Position numbers and translations under genes: made by a program. Shown here piece by piece: positions 1 through 7,640 of a stretch of DNA of 33,987 nt. Source of the DNA: Pseudomonadota bacterium (GTDB taxonomy: Bacteria; Pseudomonadota; Gammaproteobacteria; Steroidobacterales; Steroidobacteraceae); contig JAEWAF010000002.1 of NCBI GenBank assembly GCA_023391815.1, forward strand, positions 1-33,987. The letters are read 5' to 3'. The number at the start of each line of letters is the position of its first letter. Position 1 is the first letter of the stretch. Below the pieces are notes generated by a model. It did not search any database. It worked only from the letters and a program-made list of their open reading frames with translations, and was not told where the DNA came from.

Positions 1-142
1 GGGGAAGTGTTCTCCCGGCAATTGGATCCAACAGGGATGTTGGTCCAATAGCAGCTACATGGAGGTACAGCAAAGTCGCGCGCGTCAGCGCGAGCGAAGC
101 GTTGCGACGGCGTGCGTCGCGGTGCCGGGAGGACACTTCCCC
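1..142. repeat. Intergenic element bounded by 20-bp inverted repeats
   Basis: Positions 1-20 and 123-142 are inverted copies of each other with 19 of 20 bases matching (the only difference is T versus C at the 11th base). Inside, 21-49 forms a second hairpin (ATTGGA-T-CCAACA paired with TGTTGGTCCAAT). The motif ACAGGGATGT at 31-40 is echoed by ACATGGAGGT at 57-66. I see no transposase or convincing reading frame. It lies just downstream of the RNase P RNA, where gammaproteobacterial synteny would place the mraZ leader. It could be a MITE-like or REP-like repeat, or a large termination/processing structure. The left arm may extend beyond the window. Confidence 0.5.
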
Positions 143-213
143 CCGCCAGCCGCCGCAAGCCACCGCGGCCTCGTCGGCGAGCTTCGAACAGCAACGAAGA
201 AGCCTTGAAAGAA

Positions 214-600
214 AAGGAGTCGGCCGATAAGCCGGGTTCTGTCGTGGACAACCATTCATCTGCGATACGCGTCACCGCGTACCTCCAGCGACCTACCCGG
301 GAGTCTGTGTGGGCCACACATGCGGCCCAATCCGAAGATTGAACCGCGCGCTCCCCTATTTGGTCTTGCTCCGGGCGGGGTTTACCGTGCCGCCGAGTGT
401 TACCACCGGCGCGGTGCGCTCTTACCGCACCCGTTCACCCGTACCGGCGCGTGGCCGAAGCCGCGCGCTTAGGCGGTTTGCTTTCTGTTGCACTTTCCGT
501 GGACTCACGTCCCCCAGGCGTTACCTGGCGCCTTGCCCTAGGAGCCCGGACTTTCCTCCACTCTTGCAAGCAAGAGCAGCGGTTGTCTGGCCGACTCCAG
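214..600 (-). ncRNA. rnpB: RNase P RNA (class A)
   Basis: This is the catalytic RNA of ribonuclease P, which removes 5' leaders from tRNA precursors. On the minus strand the 5' end reads GGAGTCGGCCAGACAACCGC. The invariant P4/CR-I segment GGAGGAAAGTCCGGGC lies at 560-545, and the 3' end carries ACAGAACCCGGCTTATCGGC at about 242-223. The terminal GGAGTCGGCC (about 599-590) pairs with GGCCGACTCC (about 225-216) to form P1, which sets both ends to within a few bases. It lies just downstream of rsmI on the same strand, as in Pseudomonas. Nothing coding is credible inside it. Confidence 0.95.
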
Positions 601-605
601 CGCGC

Positions 606-611
606 ATCATA
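606..611 (-). promoter_or_regulatory. Probable rnpB -10 box (TATGAT)
   Basis: TATGAT on the minus strand matches the sigma-70 -10 consensus at 5 of 6 positions. It lies about 6 bases upstream of the 5' end of RNase P RNA inferred from P1 pairing, which is the expected distance. No good -35 hexamer is visible at 17 bases, so the assignment rests on the -10 box and its position. Confidence 0.45.
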
Positions 612-634
612 CAGAAGCCTGCGCAAACTTCCGG

Positions 635-1537
635 TCAGTCTTCGCCCTTGCCGCCGCTCAATTGCATCGCTCGCGCGTACAACTCGCTGCGCTTCTCGCC
701 GCTCAGTTTGGCGGCGACCTTCGCAGCCTGCGATGGCGACAACTCATCCAACAACGCACGCAACAACTGGTCTGCGTTCAATGCCTGCGCCGTGCCTGCG
801 TCGGCGGGGTTGCCGCTGACGACGATCACGATTTCACCGCGCGCCATATCGGCATTTTTCTCGGCGATTTCGCTCAATTCCGCGAGCGTTCCGGTGTACG
901 TGGTCTCGAAACGTTTGGTGAGCTCACGGCTCACCGATGCTGAACGTTGACCCCCCAGCTCCGCAGCCATGTCTCGCAATACTTCGAGCAAGCGATGCGG
1001 CGCTTCGTAGAAAATCATCGTACGCTGCTCGCTCGCCAGCGCGCGAAGTCGCGCCACGCGAGCCGCGTTTTTCGCGGGCAAAAAGCCTTCGAACACGAAC
1101 CGATCGGTGGGCAACCCCGCGATCGACAACGCGGCGATCGCGGCACAGGGCCCCGGTACGACCGCAACTGAAACGCCCCGTGCTCGAGCCGCCGCGACCA
1201 GATCGAATCCGGGATCGCTGATCAGCGGCGTGCCTGCATCCGAAACCAGCGCAATCGATTCGCCGGCCAGCAAGCGTGTGATGAGCGTCTCACTCTTTTG
1301 CATCTCGTTGTGTTCGTGCAACGAAGTAAGCGCCGTATCGATCCCGAACGCTTGCAACATTTGTCGGGTGTGCCGCGTATCTTCAGCTGCGATCAGCTGA
1401 ACGCTCGACAACACCTCGCGCGCGCGAGCGCTGAGGTCGCCGAGATTGCCGATGGGCGTGGCCACCACGTACAGCGTGCCCGCCGCGACCGCGGCCTCGG
1501 TGCTAATTCCTGAGGCGATAAACTCAGAGCCGGACAT
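635..1537 (-). CDS. rsmI: 16S rRNA (cytidine(1402)-2'-O)-methyltransferase
   Basis: RsmI 2'-O-methylates C1402 in the decoding centre of 16S rRNA using S-adenosylmethionine. The protein has the tetrapyrrole-methylase fold. It shows the family signature at residues 20-35 (GTLYVVATPIGNLGDL), AEDTRHT at 51-57, SDAGTPLISDPG at 99-110, and then VVPGPCAAIAAL. At 300 residues it is close to the usual 280-290. I chose the ATG at 1537 because GGGGTAG lies just upstream; an in-frame start at 1576 would add 13 residues unlike the family. It is divergent from lpoA and upstream of rnpB, the common gammaproteobacterial order. Identification is secure. Confidence 0.95.
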   Translation of the reverse strand: MSGSEFIASGISTEAAVAAGTLYVVATPIGNLGDLSARAREVLSSVQLIAAEDTRHTRQMLQAFGIDTALTSLHEHNEMQKSETLITRLLAGESIALVSDAGTPLISDPGFDLVAAARARGVSVAVVPGPCAAIAALSIAGLPTDRFVFEGFLPAKNAARVARLRALASEQRTMIFYEAPHRLLEVLRDMAAELGGQRSASVSRELTKRFETTYTGTLAELSEIAEKNADMARGEIVIVVSGNPADAGTAQALNADQLLRALLDELSPSQAAKVAAKLSGEKRSELYARAMQLSGGKGED

Positions 1538-1600
1538 TTCGACTACCCCAAGCTGGACGAAGATCCCAACACCCACTCAATCGGACCGCCGCGCAAGGGT

Positions 1601-1631
1601 TTCGCGATTGGGTATCCATAACTTCTATAAT
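1601..1631 (+). promoter_or_regulatory. Likely lpoA promoter with perfect -10 TATAAT
   Basis: A perfect TATAAT lies at 1626-1631, 36 bases upstream of the lpoA ATG. The best upstream element is TTCGCG at 1601-1606 with a long 19-base spacer, so the -35 is weak. The position in the short rsmI/lpoA divergent gap supports a real promoter. Confidence 0.5.
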
Positions 1632-1667
1632 GCCGTCCGCGGCTCACGCCGAGAGGTTGCAGTGGAA

Positions 1668-3554
1668 ATGAATGGCACAAAGACGGCTCGATTCGCGATG
1701 ACCTGGATCGCCTCCATCATACTGGCGATTGGCGTCACCGCATGCAGCACTCCGCCCGCCGTCCAGGAAACCCCGAGCGCCTCCGCCGAGCGCCAAGTCG
1801 ATCAGGCCGAGGCCCTGTCTCGAAAGGGCGACCATAAAGGCGCGGCTCGTGGCTACGAAGCCCTGGCCACACAATCGCCCGGCGATCTGCGCGATCGCTT
1901 CCTCTTGCGCGCCTCGCGCGAATACGTGCGCGCAGACGACACTGCGCAAGCCACGAACCTGTTGAATCAAGTCAGTCCTTCGTTGCCTCGCGCCGATTTC
2001 GGTTTGCGCTCGCTGGTCACTGCCGAGTTGGCGCTGCGTGGCGGCCGGGGTGACAAGGCGCTTGCCGAGCTCGATCGTATTCCTCAACCGATTCCAAGCG
2101 AGCTTGCCTCCGACGTGCTGGAACTGCGTGCTCGCTCGTTGTTTGCTTTGAATCGCCCCGCCGCCGCGGTGAGTGCGGCGCTGGAACGCGAGCGGACGTT
2201 GACGAGCAAGGACGACATTCGTGCCAACCAGAGAATGATCTGGCAAGGCTTGCAGAAGAGCGCGTCAGCCGGTGCTGATTTCACGCCGCCGGCGAACGCG
2301 AATCCGACGCTCGCGGGCTGGCTCGATCTGGGTCGGGCCGCGCTCGTGACCGCTCGCAATCCATTCTCGGCGAACGAAGACATCGCGCAATGGCGCAATC
2401 GCTATCCGAACCATCCGGCGAATTCGTTGATCACCGAAGATGTGCTGCCTCAATTGGGCGTCGGCCTGGATTATCCGACGCAGATCGCACTGATCCTGCC
2501 GCTCTCCGGCCGTCAGCAAGCGGCCGGCATGGCGGTCCGAGATGGCTTCCTCGCAGCGCTGCTTCAGCAGGATGCGAGCCGTCGGCCGATGTTGAATGTG
2601 TATGACTCGGCGGAAATGGGCGCGACCACCGCCTATCGAAAAGCTGTTGCCGATGGCGCGCAGTTCATCGTGGGCCCGCTCACGAAAGATGAAGTAACGG
2701 CGATCGCCAGCTCCGGTGAAGTGTCCGTGCTGACGCTCGCTCTGAACCAGACCGCGGATAATGTTTCTTCGCCGCCTCAGCTGTTTCAATACTCGCTCGA
2801 TCCGGAAGAAGAGGCACGACAGGTTGCGCAGCGGGTCACCGCTGACGGCCGGATGCGGGGCCTGGTGCTGCTGCCGAACAACGACTGGGGTCAGCGCGTG
2901 TTTCGTGCGTTCGATACCGAGCTGAAGACGTTGGGCGGTCAGATCGCGGGCATGAAGTTTTATGACCCGACGGCGCGTGATTTCTCACAGCCCATCACCG
3001 AGTTATTGTTGATCAACGAGAGCCGCGCTCGTGCGAACGCATTGTTCGCGACGCTCGGCACGCGCATGGAGTTCGAGCCGCGTCGTCGCGGCGATGCGCA
3101 GTTTATCTTCGTCGGCGCGCAACCGGTGCAGGGACGCTCGCTGCGCCCCGGGCTCAAGTTTCACCTCGCCGAAGAGGTGCCGATCTATGCAACTTCGGAC
3201 ATCTTCGAGCCGGACACGCCCGCGAACAACGATCTCGAAGGCGTGATCTTCCCTGACATGCCCTGGGTCATTTCTCCCGATGCGGCCTCCACTCAGTTGC
3301 GCAGTGTGCTCACCCGTCACTGGCCCGTGCGGGCTCGCGGCCGCGGCCGTTTGTATGCGTTCGGCTTCGATGCCTGCCGCATCGTTCCGCTGCTCAAAGC
3401 GGGTCAGTTTGGCGCCGCGCATGCGATCCCGGGCATGACGGGCTTGCTGTCCATCGATGAGAAGGGTCACGTCCGACGTGAGCTCGATTGGGCTCAAGTC
3501 TCCGGCGGCCGCGCGTTGCCGCTAGGAACGACGGCGACGGCGGCTGCGAGGTAA
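1668..3554 (+). CDS. lpoA: Penicillin-binding protein activator LpoA (outer-membrane lipoprotein)
   Basis: LpoA is an outer-membrane lipoprotein that reaches across the periplasm to stimulate the class A synthase PBP1a. The 628-residue protein starts with a lipoprotein signal (hydrophobic 12-24, lipid-accepting Cys26 in GVTAC). A TPR-like helical region covers about 30-250. A periplasmic-binding-protein-like domain begins near 268 (QIALILPLSGRQQAAGMAV) and runs to about 610. Length is near the E. coli 678. The ATG at 1668 is preferred because it gives a proper signal peptide; a GTG two codons upstream (1662) is also possible, with GAGAGG at 1651-1656 serving either. The region upstream in frame overlaps rsmI and is not credible. 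Confidence 0.9.
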   Translation: MNGTKTARFAMTWIASIILAIGVTACSTPPAVQETPSASAERQVDQAEALSRKGDHKGAARGYEALATQSPGDLRDRFLLRASREYVRADDTAQATNLLNQVSPSLPRADFGLRSLVTAELALRGGRGDKALAELDRIPQPIPSELASDVLELRARSLFALNRPAAAVSAALERERTLTSKDDIRANQRMIWQGLQKSASAGADFTPPANANPTLAGWLDLGRAALVTARNPFSANEDIAQWRNRYPNHPANSLITEDVLPQLGVGLDYPTQIALILPLSGRQQAAGMAVRDGFLAALLQQDASRRPMLNVYDSAEMGATTAYRKAVADGAQFIVGPLTKDEVTAIASSGEVSVLTLALNQTADNVSSPPQLFQYSLDPEEEARQVAQRVTADGRMRGLVLLPNNDWGQRVFRAFDTELKTLGGQIAGMKFYDPTARDFSQPITELLLINESRARANALFATLGTRMEFEPRRRGDAQFIFVGAQPVQGRSLRPGLKFHLAEEVPIYATSDIFEPDTPANNDLEGVIFPDMPWVISPDAASTQLRSVLTRHWPVRARGRGRLYAFGFDACRIVPLLKAGQFGAAHAIPGMTGLLSIDEKGHVRRELDWAQVSGGRALPLGTTATAAAR

Positions 3555-3588
3555 ATCGCGGCCCCTCGCTCGATTCCTCAGCGGATGA

Positions 3589-4446
3589 TTATTTGTTTCG
3601 GCGTTTGGGCGTGACGGCGTTCGCGAGGCTCAGCGCGTTTCCTAGTGCGTGGCCGTGTACGGTGTTGTCGAAAATCGCCCACACTTGCGCCGCGCCAGCA
3701 ATCGCGATTTGTTTCTCCAGTCTGGCCAGGCACTCGCGGCCATAGTCTGAATAGTACTTCCGGGGCTGCCCATGCCATCGGAAGTATGCACACCGTCGAT
3801 CGCCGCCGGGCTCGTTCCCGCCCGGCCATAACGGCGGGTCAGCGGCGACTCGGGCGATGGACAATTCAGTGAGCAAACGATCCGCGCACTCGGAGCCCCA
3901 ACTCGAATGCCGCGGCTCGCAGACGAATGGCACGTCGATTCGTTTGCGCATGGATTTGAAGAAACGACGGGTTGTCACCGCGTCGAACTCCAATTTCGGC
4001 GGCAGCTGCACAAGCAGCACGCCGAGCTTTGCCCCCAATCCAGCGATTTCGTCCGCGAATCGATCGAGCACTTCAGGATGAGCGCGAAGCTCGCCTTCAT
4101 GCGTGAACTGACGCGGCGCCTTCACCGCGAATCGAAAATGTTTCGGAACACTCTCCGCCCACCGCACGTACGTCTGCACGCGGTGAGGACGCCAAAACGA
4201 GCTGTTGATCTCCACGGCCGACAGCCGCCGCGCATACCGCTCCAAATGCGACCCCTCGCCCGGCAACTCTGACCGATAGCTCGACGGGATCGACCACCCC
4301 GCGACCCCGACAAATACCTTTCCGCCCGCGCGCTCCGGCGCGGCGCCGGGTGGGATACCCTCCGGCTTCGACGCAGGGGACGGCCGTCGCGTTATTTGTT
4401 CGGCCGACGCGGGACGCCTCGTTTGTTTTCGATCCTTGCTTACCAC
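3589..4446 (-). CDS. DUF72 (YecE-like) family protein
   Basis: A 285-residue DUF72 protein with a TIM-barrel-like fold; the family's biochemical role is not established. Recognisable features are VFVGVAGWSIPSSYR near 44-58, the VEINSSFWR segment, FRFAVKAPRQFTH, LVQLPPKLEFD, the VPFVCEPRHSSW block and the C-terminal VWAIFDNTVHGHALGNA. The first 42 residues are rich in Arg and Pro and lack family similarity, and the listed start is GTG (4446), so the true start may be further in. It converges with lpoA and is divergent from yraN. Confidence 0.85.
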   Translation of the reverse strand: MVSKDRKQTRRPASAEQITRRPSPASKPEGIPPGAAPERAGGKVFVGVAGWSIPSSYRSELPGEGSHLERYARRLSAVEINSSFWRPHRVQTYVRWAESVPKHFRFAVKAPRQFTHEGELRAHPEVLDRFADEIAGLGAKLGVLLVQLPPKLEFDAVTTRRFFKSMRKRIDVPFVCEPRHSSWGSECADRLLTELSIARVAADPPLWPGGNEPGGDRRCAYFRWHGQPRKYYSDYGRECLARLEKQIAIAGAAQVWAIFDNTVHGHALGNALSLANAVTPKRRNK

Positions 4447-4611
4447 AGTCGAGCGAACTCACCATCGAGCCGCTCGGTTCCGGCGCCCCACTTGCCCGCC
4501 TGCGAGAGACCGGCCCCGTGGAGCGCGTGCCCAGATCAAAGCCCCGGCGCGGCGTCGAGGCACGCGCAACGCCGCCGGCCTTACACCAATTTGCGTGCGT
4601 CGTGTGACGCG

Positions 4612-4675
4612 TTATCGGCCCTTTCGCCGATAAACGGGAACGTCCGTTCCGACCCCGTGCCGGCACGCTAGTGCC
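4612..4675. promoter_or_regulatory. Three tandem dyads upstream of yraN
   Basis: Three short inverted repeats follow one another in the DUF72/yraN divergent gap: TTATCGGC/GCCGATAA (4612-4633, 6-base loop), GGAACG/CGTTCC (4637-4650) and GGCAC/GTGCC (4662-4675). None is followed by a T tract, so they do not look like intrinsic terminators. They could be operator sites or leader structure for yraN. The rest of the 4447-4699 gap shows no gene. Confidence 0.3.
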
Positions 4676-4699
4676 ATTCAACAACACGGCGGAGTAAAC

Positions 4700-5068
4700 A
4701 TGGACGATCGCGAGCGCAAGGCCATCGGACAGCTCGGTGAGGAGCTGGCGCTGGCACATCTGCTCGCCCAAGGTCTCAAGCCCCTCATTCGCAACTACCG
4801 ATGCAAGATGGGCGAGCTCGACCTGGTCATGCTCGAGCGTGAGATCCTGGTGCTGGTCGAAGTCCGCTGTCGATCGAGCACCGATTACGGCGGCGCGGCC
4901 GCGTCGGTAGACTGGCAGAAGCAGCGCCGGCTCACGCTCGCGGCCGAGCATCTGTTGATGAAACGCCCCGAACTTCGCCACCATCCGGCGCGTTTCGACG
5001 TGGTCGCCATCACGATGGGCGAGCCGAAAGCCAAGGTCGACTGGATCAAGAGCGCGTTCAGCCTTTGA
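4700..5068 (+). CDS. yraN: UPF0102 family protein YraN
   Basis: YraN proteins have a small PD-(D/E)xK nuclease-like fold; their role is poorly defined, with suggested links to DNA processing. The 122-residue length is typical. The conserved core is visible: GELDLVMLE at 38-46 (Glu39, Asp41) followed by LVEVR at 52-56 (Glu54), then the FDVVAIT strand, which together resemble the metal-binding E-x-D...ExK-type site. GGCGGAG sits 7-8 bases before the ATG. It follows lpoA in many gammaproteobacteria; here a DUF72 gene on the other strand separates the two. The next gene starts 6 bases after its stop, so the two are probably co-transcribed. Confidence 0.9.
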   Translation: MDDRERKAIGQLGEELALAHLLAQGLKPLIRNYRCKMGELDLVMLEREILVLVEVRCRSSTDYGGAAASVDWQKQRRLTLAAEHLLMKRPELRHHPARFDVVAITMGEPKAKVDWIKSAFSL

Positions 5069-5074
5069 AGACTC

Positions 5075-5260
5075 ATGCTCGAGACAACCGCTGAAACCAC
5101 CTGCCCCCATTGCGGCGAAACCATCACGCTGTTCCTGGACCTGTCGGTCGAATCGCAGGAATACATCGAGGATTGCTCGGTTTGCTGTCAGCCCATGACT
5201 GTCTATTACAGCGTCGCAGCGGGCGAGCTCGCCGAATTGAGAGTGGAATCGGCGAACTGA
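5075..5260 (+). CDS. CPXCG-motif cysteine-rich (zinc-ribbon) protein
   Basis: A 61-residue protein with CPHCG at residues 10-14 and a second cysteine set Cys34, Cys37, Cys38 (CSVCC), an arrangement able to bind one zinc. This matches the small CPXCG-motif family, widespread in gammaproteobacteria and of unknown function. There is no signal peptide or membrane segment. It starts 6 bases after the yraN stop and is probably co-transcribed with it. Confidence 0.85.
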   Translation: MLETTAETTCPHCGETITLFLDLSVESQEYIEDCSVCCQPMTVYYSVAAGELAELRVESAN

Positions 5261-5306
5261 GACGTCGCGCCGGGGCGCGGCGGCCGGCTGCGGGTAAGGT
5301 CCGCGC

Positions 5307-6077
5307 ATGTGGCGCAACATCCGCGTTCTGATCCTGCTGCTGATCCTGCTGACGGTCGCACTGAACCAGTACTTCGATCGCGTCTACTCGACGGACTGGA
5401 ACACCCCGCTGCGCGTCACCGTCTATTCGATCAATGGCGACGGCAGCGCCGTCACCGAGCAGTTCATCGGCAAGCTGCAACCGGACCGCTTCCAGGAAAT
5501 CGAAGCTTTTTTCGAGCGGGAAGCGAGCTTCCGCGGGCTCACCCTGGAACAGCCGATCAAGTTCAAATCCGCCCCGCAGCTGCGCGATCTGCCCCCGGCC
5601 TTCAACCCCGACGCGAATGTGCTCAGCCTCATGTGGTGGAGCCTGCGCATGCGCTATTGGGCGTGGCAATCGCCGGACGTGCCGGGCGTCGCGCCCGACA
5701 TCAAATTGTTCGTCGTCTATCACGATCCCGCGCTGACGCCAACGCTGGCGCACTCGCTGGGCATGCAGAAAGGCTTGTATGGCGTGGTGAACGTGTTCGC
5801 GGATCGATCGATGCTCGGCTCGAACGACGTGATCATGGCGCACGAGCTGTTACATACATTGGGCGCGACCGACAAATACGATCCGCGCAACAGCCAGCCG
5901 CTGAATCCCATCGGCTACGCCGAACCCACCAAGCAGCCGCTGCTGCCGCAGACACACGCCGAATTGATGGGCGGTCGCATCCCGCTGACGAGCAACGAGT
6001 CGGCCATTCCCGAGTCGCTGGAGCAGGTCGTGGTCGGACCGCAGACCGCCGCCGAAATTCGCTGGATGAAACCTTAG
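5307..6077 (+). CDS. Membrane-anchored putative zinc metalloprotease (HExxHxxGxxD)
   Basis: A 256-residue protein that I cannot name. Residues 5-22 form one hydrophobic helix after a short basic N-terminus, suggesting an inner-membrane anchor with the rest in the periplasm. Residues 179-189 read HELLHTLGATD, which fits the extended metzincin-type pattern HExxHxxGxxD: His179 and His183 as zinc ligands, Glu180 as catalytic base and Asp189 as possible third ligand. Tyr192-Asp193 follow closely. The central region is rich in Trp and Met (SLMWWSLRMRYWAW). It lies 46 bases after the CPXCG gene on the same strand and converges with the next gene, leaving 1 base between the stops. Protease activity is inferred from the motif only. 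Confidence 0.7.
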   Translation: MWRNIRVLILLLILLTVALNQYFDRVYSTDWNTPLRVTVYSINGDGSAVTEQFIGKLQPDRFQEIEAFFEREASFRGLTLEQPIKFKSAPQLRDLPPAFNPDANVLSLMWWSLRMRYWAWQSPDVPGVAPDIKLFVVYHDPALTPTLAHSLGMQKGLYGVVNVFADRSMLGSNDVIMAHELLHTLGATDKYDPRNSQPLNPIGYAEPTKQPLLPQTHAELMGGRIPLTSNESAIPESLEQVVVGPQTAAEIRWMKP

Positions 6078-6078
6078 A

Positions 6079-6840
6079 TCAGCTCAAATCGCGCAGCACC
6101 GGCGCATGTAACTTGCTGTTCGCCGCGAGCACCGACGTCGTCTGCAACGTCAACGCCTCGCCATCCAGATCGGTGAACTTGCCGCCGGCCGCTGCGACGA
6201 TCACCGAGCACGCAGCGACGTCCAGGATGTTCACATCCGACTCGATGACCACATCGATCTTGCCTGCCGCCAGTAAGTGATAGTGCAGAAAATCGCCGTA
6301 GCCGCGGATGCGATGCGCGCGCGCCACCAGCTTGCCGAAACGGTCCCAGCGCGGGCCGCTCGCCAATGTTTTCAAATTGCCGGCCGAGATGGCACCGGCC
6401 TCGACCGAATCGATCTCGCTGACTTTGATCGGCTTGTCGTTCAACCACGCGCCCTTGCCGATCTCCGCCCACGCCAGCTCGCCATACACCGGCGCCGAGG
6501 ACACGCCGACGATGAGCTGGCCGCGATGCATGAGCGCGATCTGGGTGGAGAACATCGGATACTCGCGCACGAACGCCTTGGTGCCGTCGATGGGATCGAC
6601 CAGCCACAAATACTCCGCATCCATCGCGCTCTGACCGGTCTCCTCGCCGTAAAAACCGTGCGAAGGAAACCGTGAGCTGATGATGCCGCGGATGACTTTC
6701 TCCGTTTCCACGTCCGCATCGGTCACCGGCGTCTTGTCCGCCTTGATCGTGACCTGGAGATTGTTCCGATAGTAGCGACGGATGACATCGGCCGCGGCGC
6801 GGGCGGCCTCGAGAGCGGTGTCTAGGAACGGCGAGTTCAT
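6079..6840 (-). CDS. Inositol monophosphatase family protein, HisN-type histidinol-phosphatase candidate
   Basis: A 253-residue Mg-dependent sugar-phosphatase-fold enzyme. Both family motifs are present: GEETG at 65-69 and WLVDPIDGTKAF at 79-90 (metal ligands Glu66, Asp82, Asp85). The C-terminal motif is DVNILDVAA at about 202-210, where most members have Trp-Asp; here the residue before Asp207 is Leu. Its length and the YPMFSTQIAL segment resemble HisN-type histidinol-phosphate phosphatases, but inositol-1-phosphatase or CysQ-like activity cannot be excluded from sequence. It lies 57 bases downstream of the DUF2149 gene on the same strand and may be read through from the cobN operon. Confidence 0.8.
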   Translation of the reverse strand: MNSPFLDTALEAARAAADVIRRYYRNNLQVTIKADKTPVTDADVETEKVIRGIISSRFPSHGFYGEETGQSAMDAEYLWLVDPIDGTKAFVREYPMFSTQIALMHRGQLIVGVSSAPVYGELAWAEIGKGAWLNDKPIKVSEIDSVEAGAISAGNLKTLASGPRWDRFGKLVARAHRIRGYGDFLHYHLLAAGKIDVVIESDVNILDVAACSVIVAAAGGKFTDLDGEALTLQTTSVLAANSKLHAPVLRDLS

Positions 6841-6897
6841 GGCGATAGGGTACTGACGGAGGGGTCAGCCATTGTACTGATCGCGAGCCGTTCCCGC

Positions 6898-7206
6898 CTA
6901 TTGGCCGACCAGGATCAGTTTGCCCGTCTTGGGATCGCGATACACCTGCCCCACCGGCTCCATGCCGGCGCCAGCCGCCTGGCCCTTCAATCCCTCCGGC
7001 AACTCCGCAAGCTCGCGTCCCGGCTCGACGAGTTGCTTGCCACCCTCAGCATTGCCGGACGTGGTGTTGAACACGGGTTGCGCCGAGACCAGCGCGACGA
7101 TCAACCCGCAGATGAAGACCAGCATGATGTCCACCAGATTGACCAGCGACGCCTGCGGATCCTCGGGCGTTTCATCGAATCGTGCACTACTCCACCGACG
7201 TCTCAT
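6898..7206 (-). CDS. DUF2149 protein, ExbD-like single-helix partner
   Basis: A 102-residue DUF2149 protein. A short cytoplasmic N-terminus is followed by one transmembrane helix (about 22-41) with NLVDIMLVFICGLIVAL, then a small extracytoplasmic domain ending in a YRDPKTGKLILV strand. Asp26 in the helix sits where ExbD/TolR/MotB carry their essential proton-conducting aspartate, so I infer an ExbD-like role. Its ATG overlaps the stop of the ExbB-like gene (ATGA), so the two should be made together. The chosen start excludes an in-frame upstream extension that is antisense-like low-complexity sequence. The family is found beside CobN-like and ExbB-like genes in other bacteria. Confidence 0.8.
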   Translation of the reverse strand: MRRRWSSARFDETPEDPQASLVNLVDIMLVFICGLIVALVSAQPVFNTTSGNAEGGKQLVEPGRELAELPEGLKGQAAGAGMEPVGQVYRDPKTGKLILVGQ

Positions 7207-7640
7207 GACTGACGCTCCCAACGAAGCAAAGCTTCGTCGTACCAGCGGCGACGCAGCCGCCCGATGATGAAGCCGACCACGCCGGCGGCGAGTCCGAGCA
7301 CCGTGGCGTCGAACGCCGTCAGCATCGCTTCGGCCAGCAGGTTCAAGTTGCCGTTGCTGAGCGCCGTCAGACCCGGCCCGAGAGAGATCAACGTGGCCAT
7401 CAAGCCGAGCATGGGCGAGGTACGAGTGAGGATATCCGCGCGCTCGATACGCCGATGCGCTCGACGCTCGACCGCGCTGACATCGGTCGGTCGTTCGAGT
7501 CGACGCAAGAAGCCGCGCTCGCCGAACAGCACGCCGATGTCGACGCATGCGAGTGCGACACAAACAAACAATCCGACGACCACGGGCGTGAGCAGCAACG
7601 GCACCAGCGCGTGAGTCCATTGCACGATGAATGAGTTCAT
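7203..7640 (-). CDS. MotA/TolQ/ExbB-family proton-channel protein
   Basis: A 145-residue ExbB/TolQ-like inner-membrane protein with three helices (about 11-35, 75-95 and 106-127). The family signature is visible as SPMLGLMATLISLGPGLTAL followed by AEAMLTAFDATVLGLAAGVVG, with Thr83 and Thr113 at channel-lining positions. It is shorter than ExbB (about 240), lacking most of the cytoplasmic domain. Its ATG overlaps the cobN stop (ATGA), and its own stop overlaps the DUF2149 start, giving a three-gene translationally coupled unit. I infer that it and the DUF2149 protein form a proton-motive-force-driven motor serving the CobN-like protein or the B12 receptor. Confidence 0.85.
   Translation of the reverse strand: MNSFIVQWTHALVPLLLTPVVVGLFVCVALACVDIGVLFGERGFLRRLERPTDVSAVERRAHRRIERADILTRTSPMLGLMATLISLGPGLTALSNGNLNLLAEAMLTAFDATVLGLAAGVVGFIIGRLRRRWYDEALLRWERQS

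Noticed and set aside
4097..5320. 407-codon minus-strand frame across DUF72, yraN and the CPXCG gene
   Set aside because: It overlaps three genes with clear motifs and is a by-product of high GC content.
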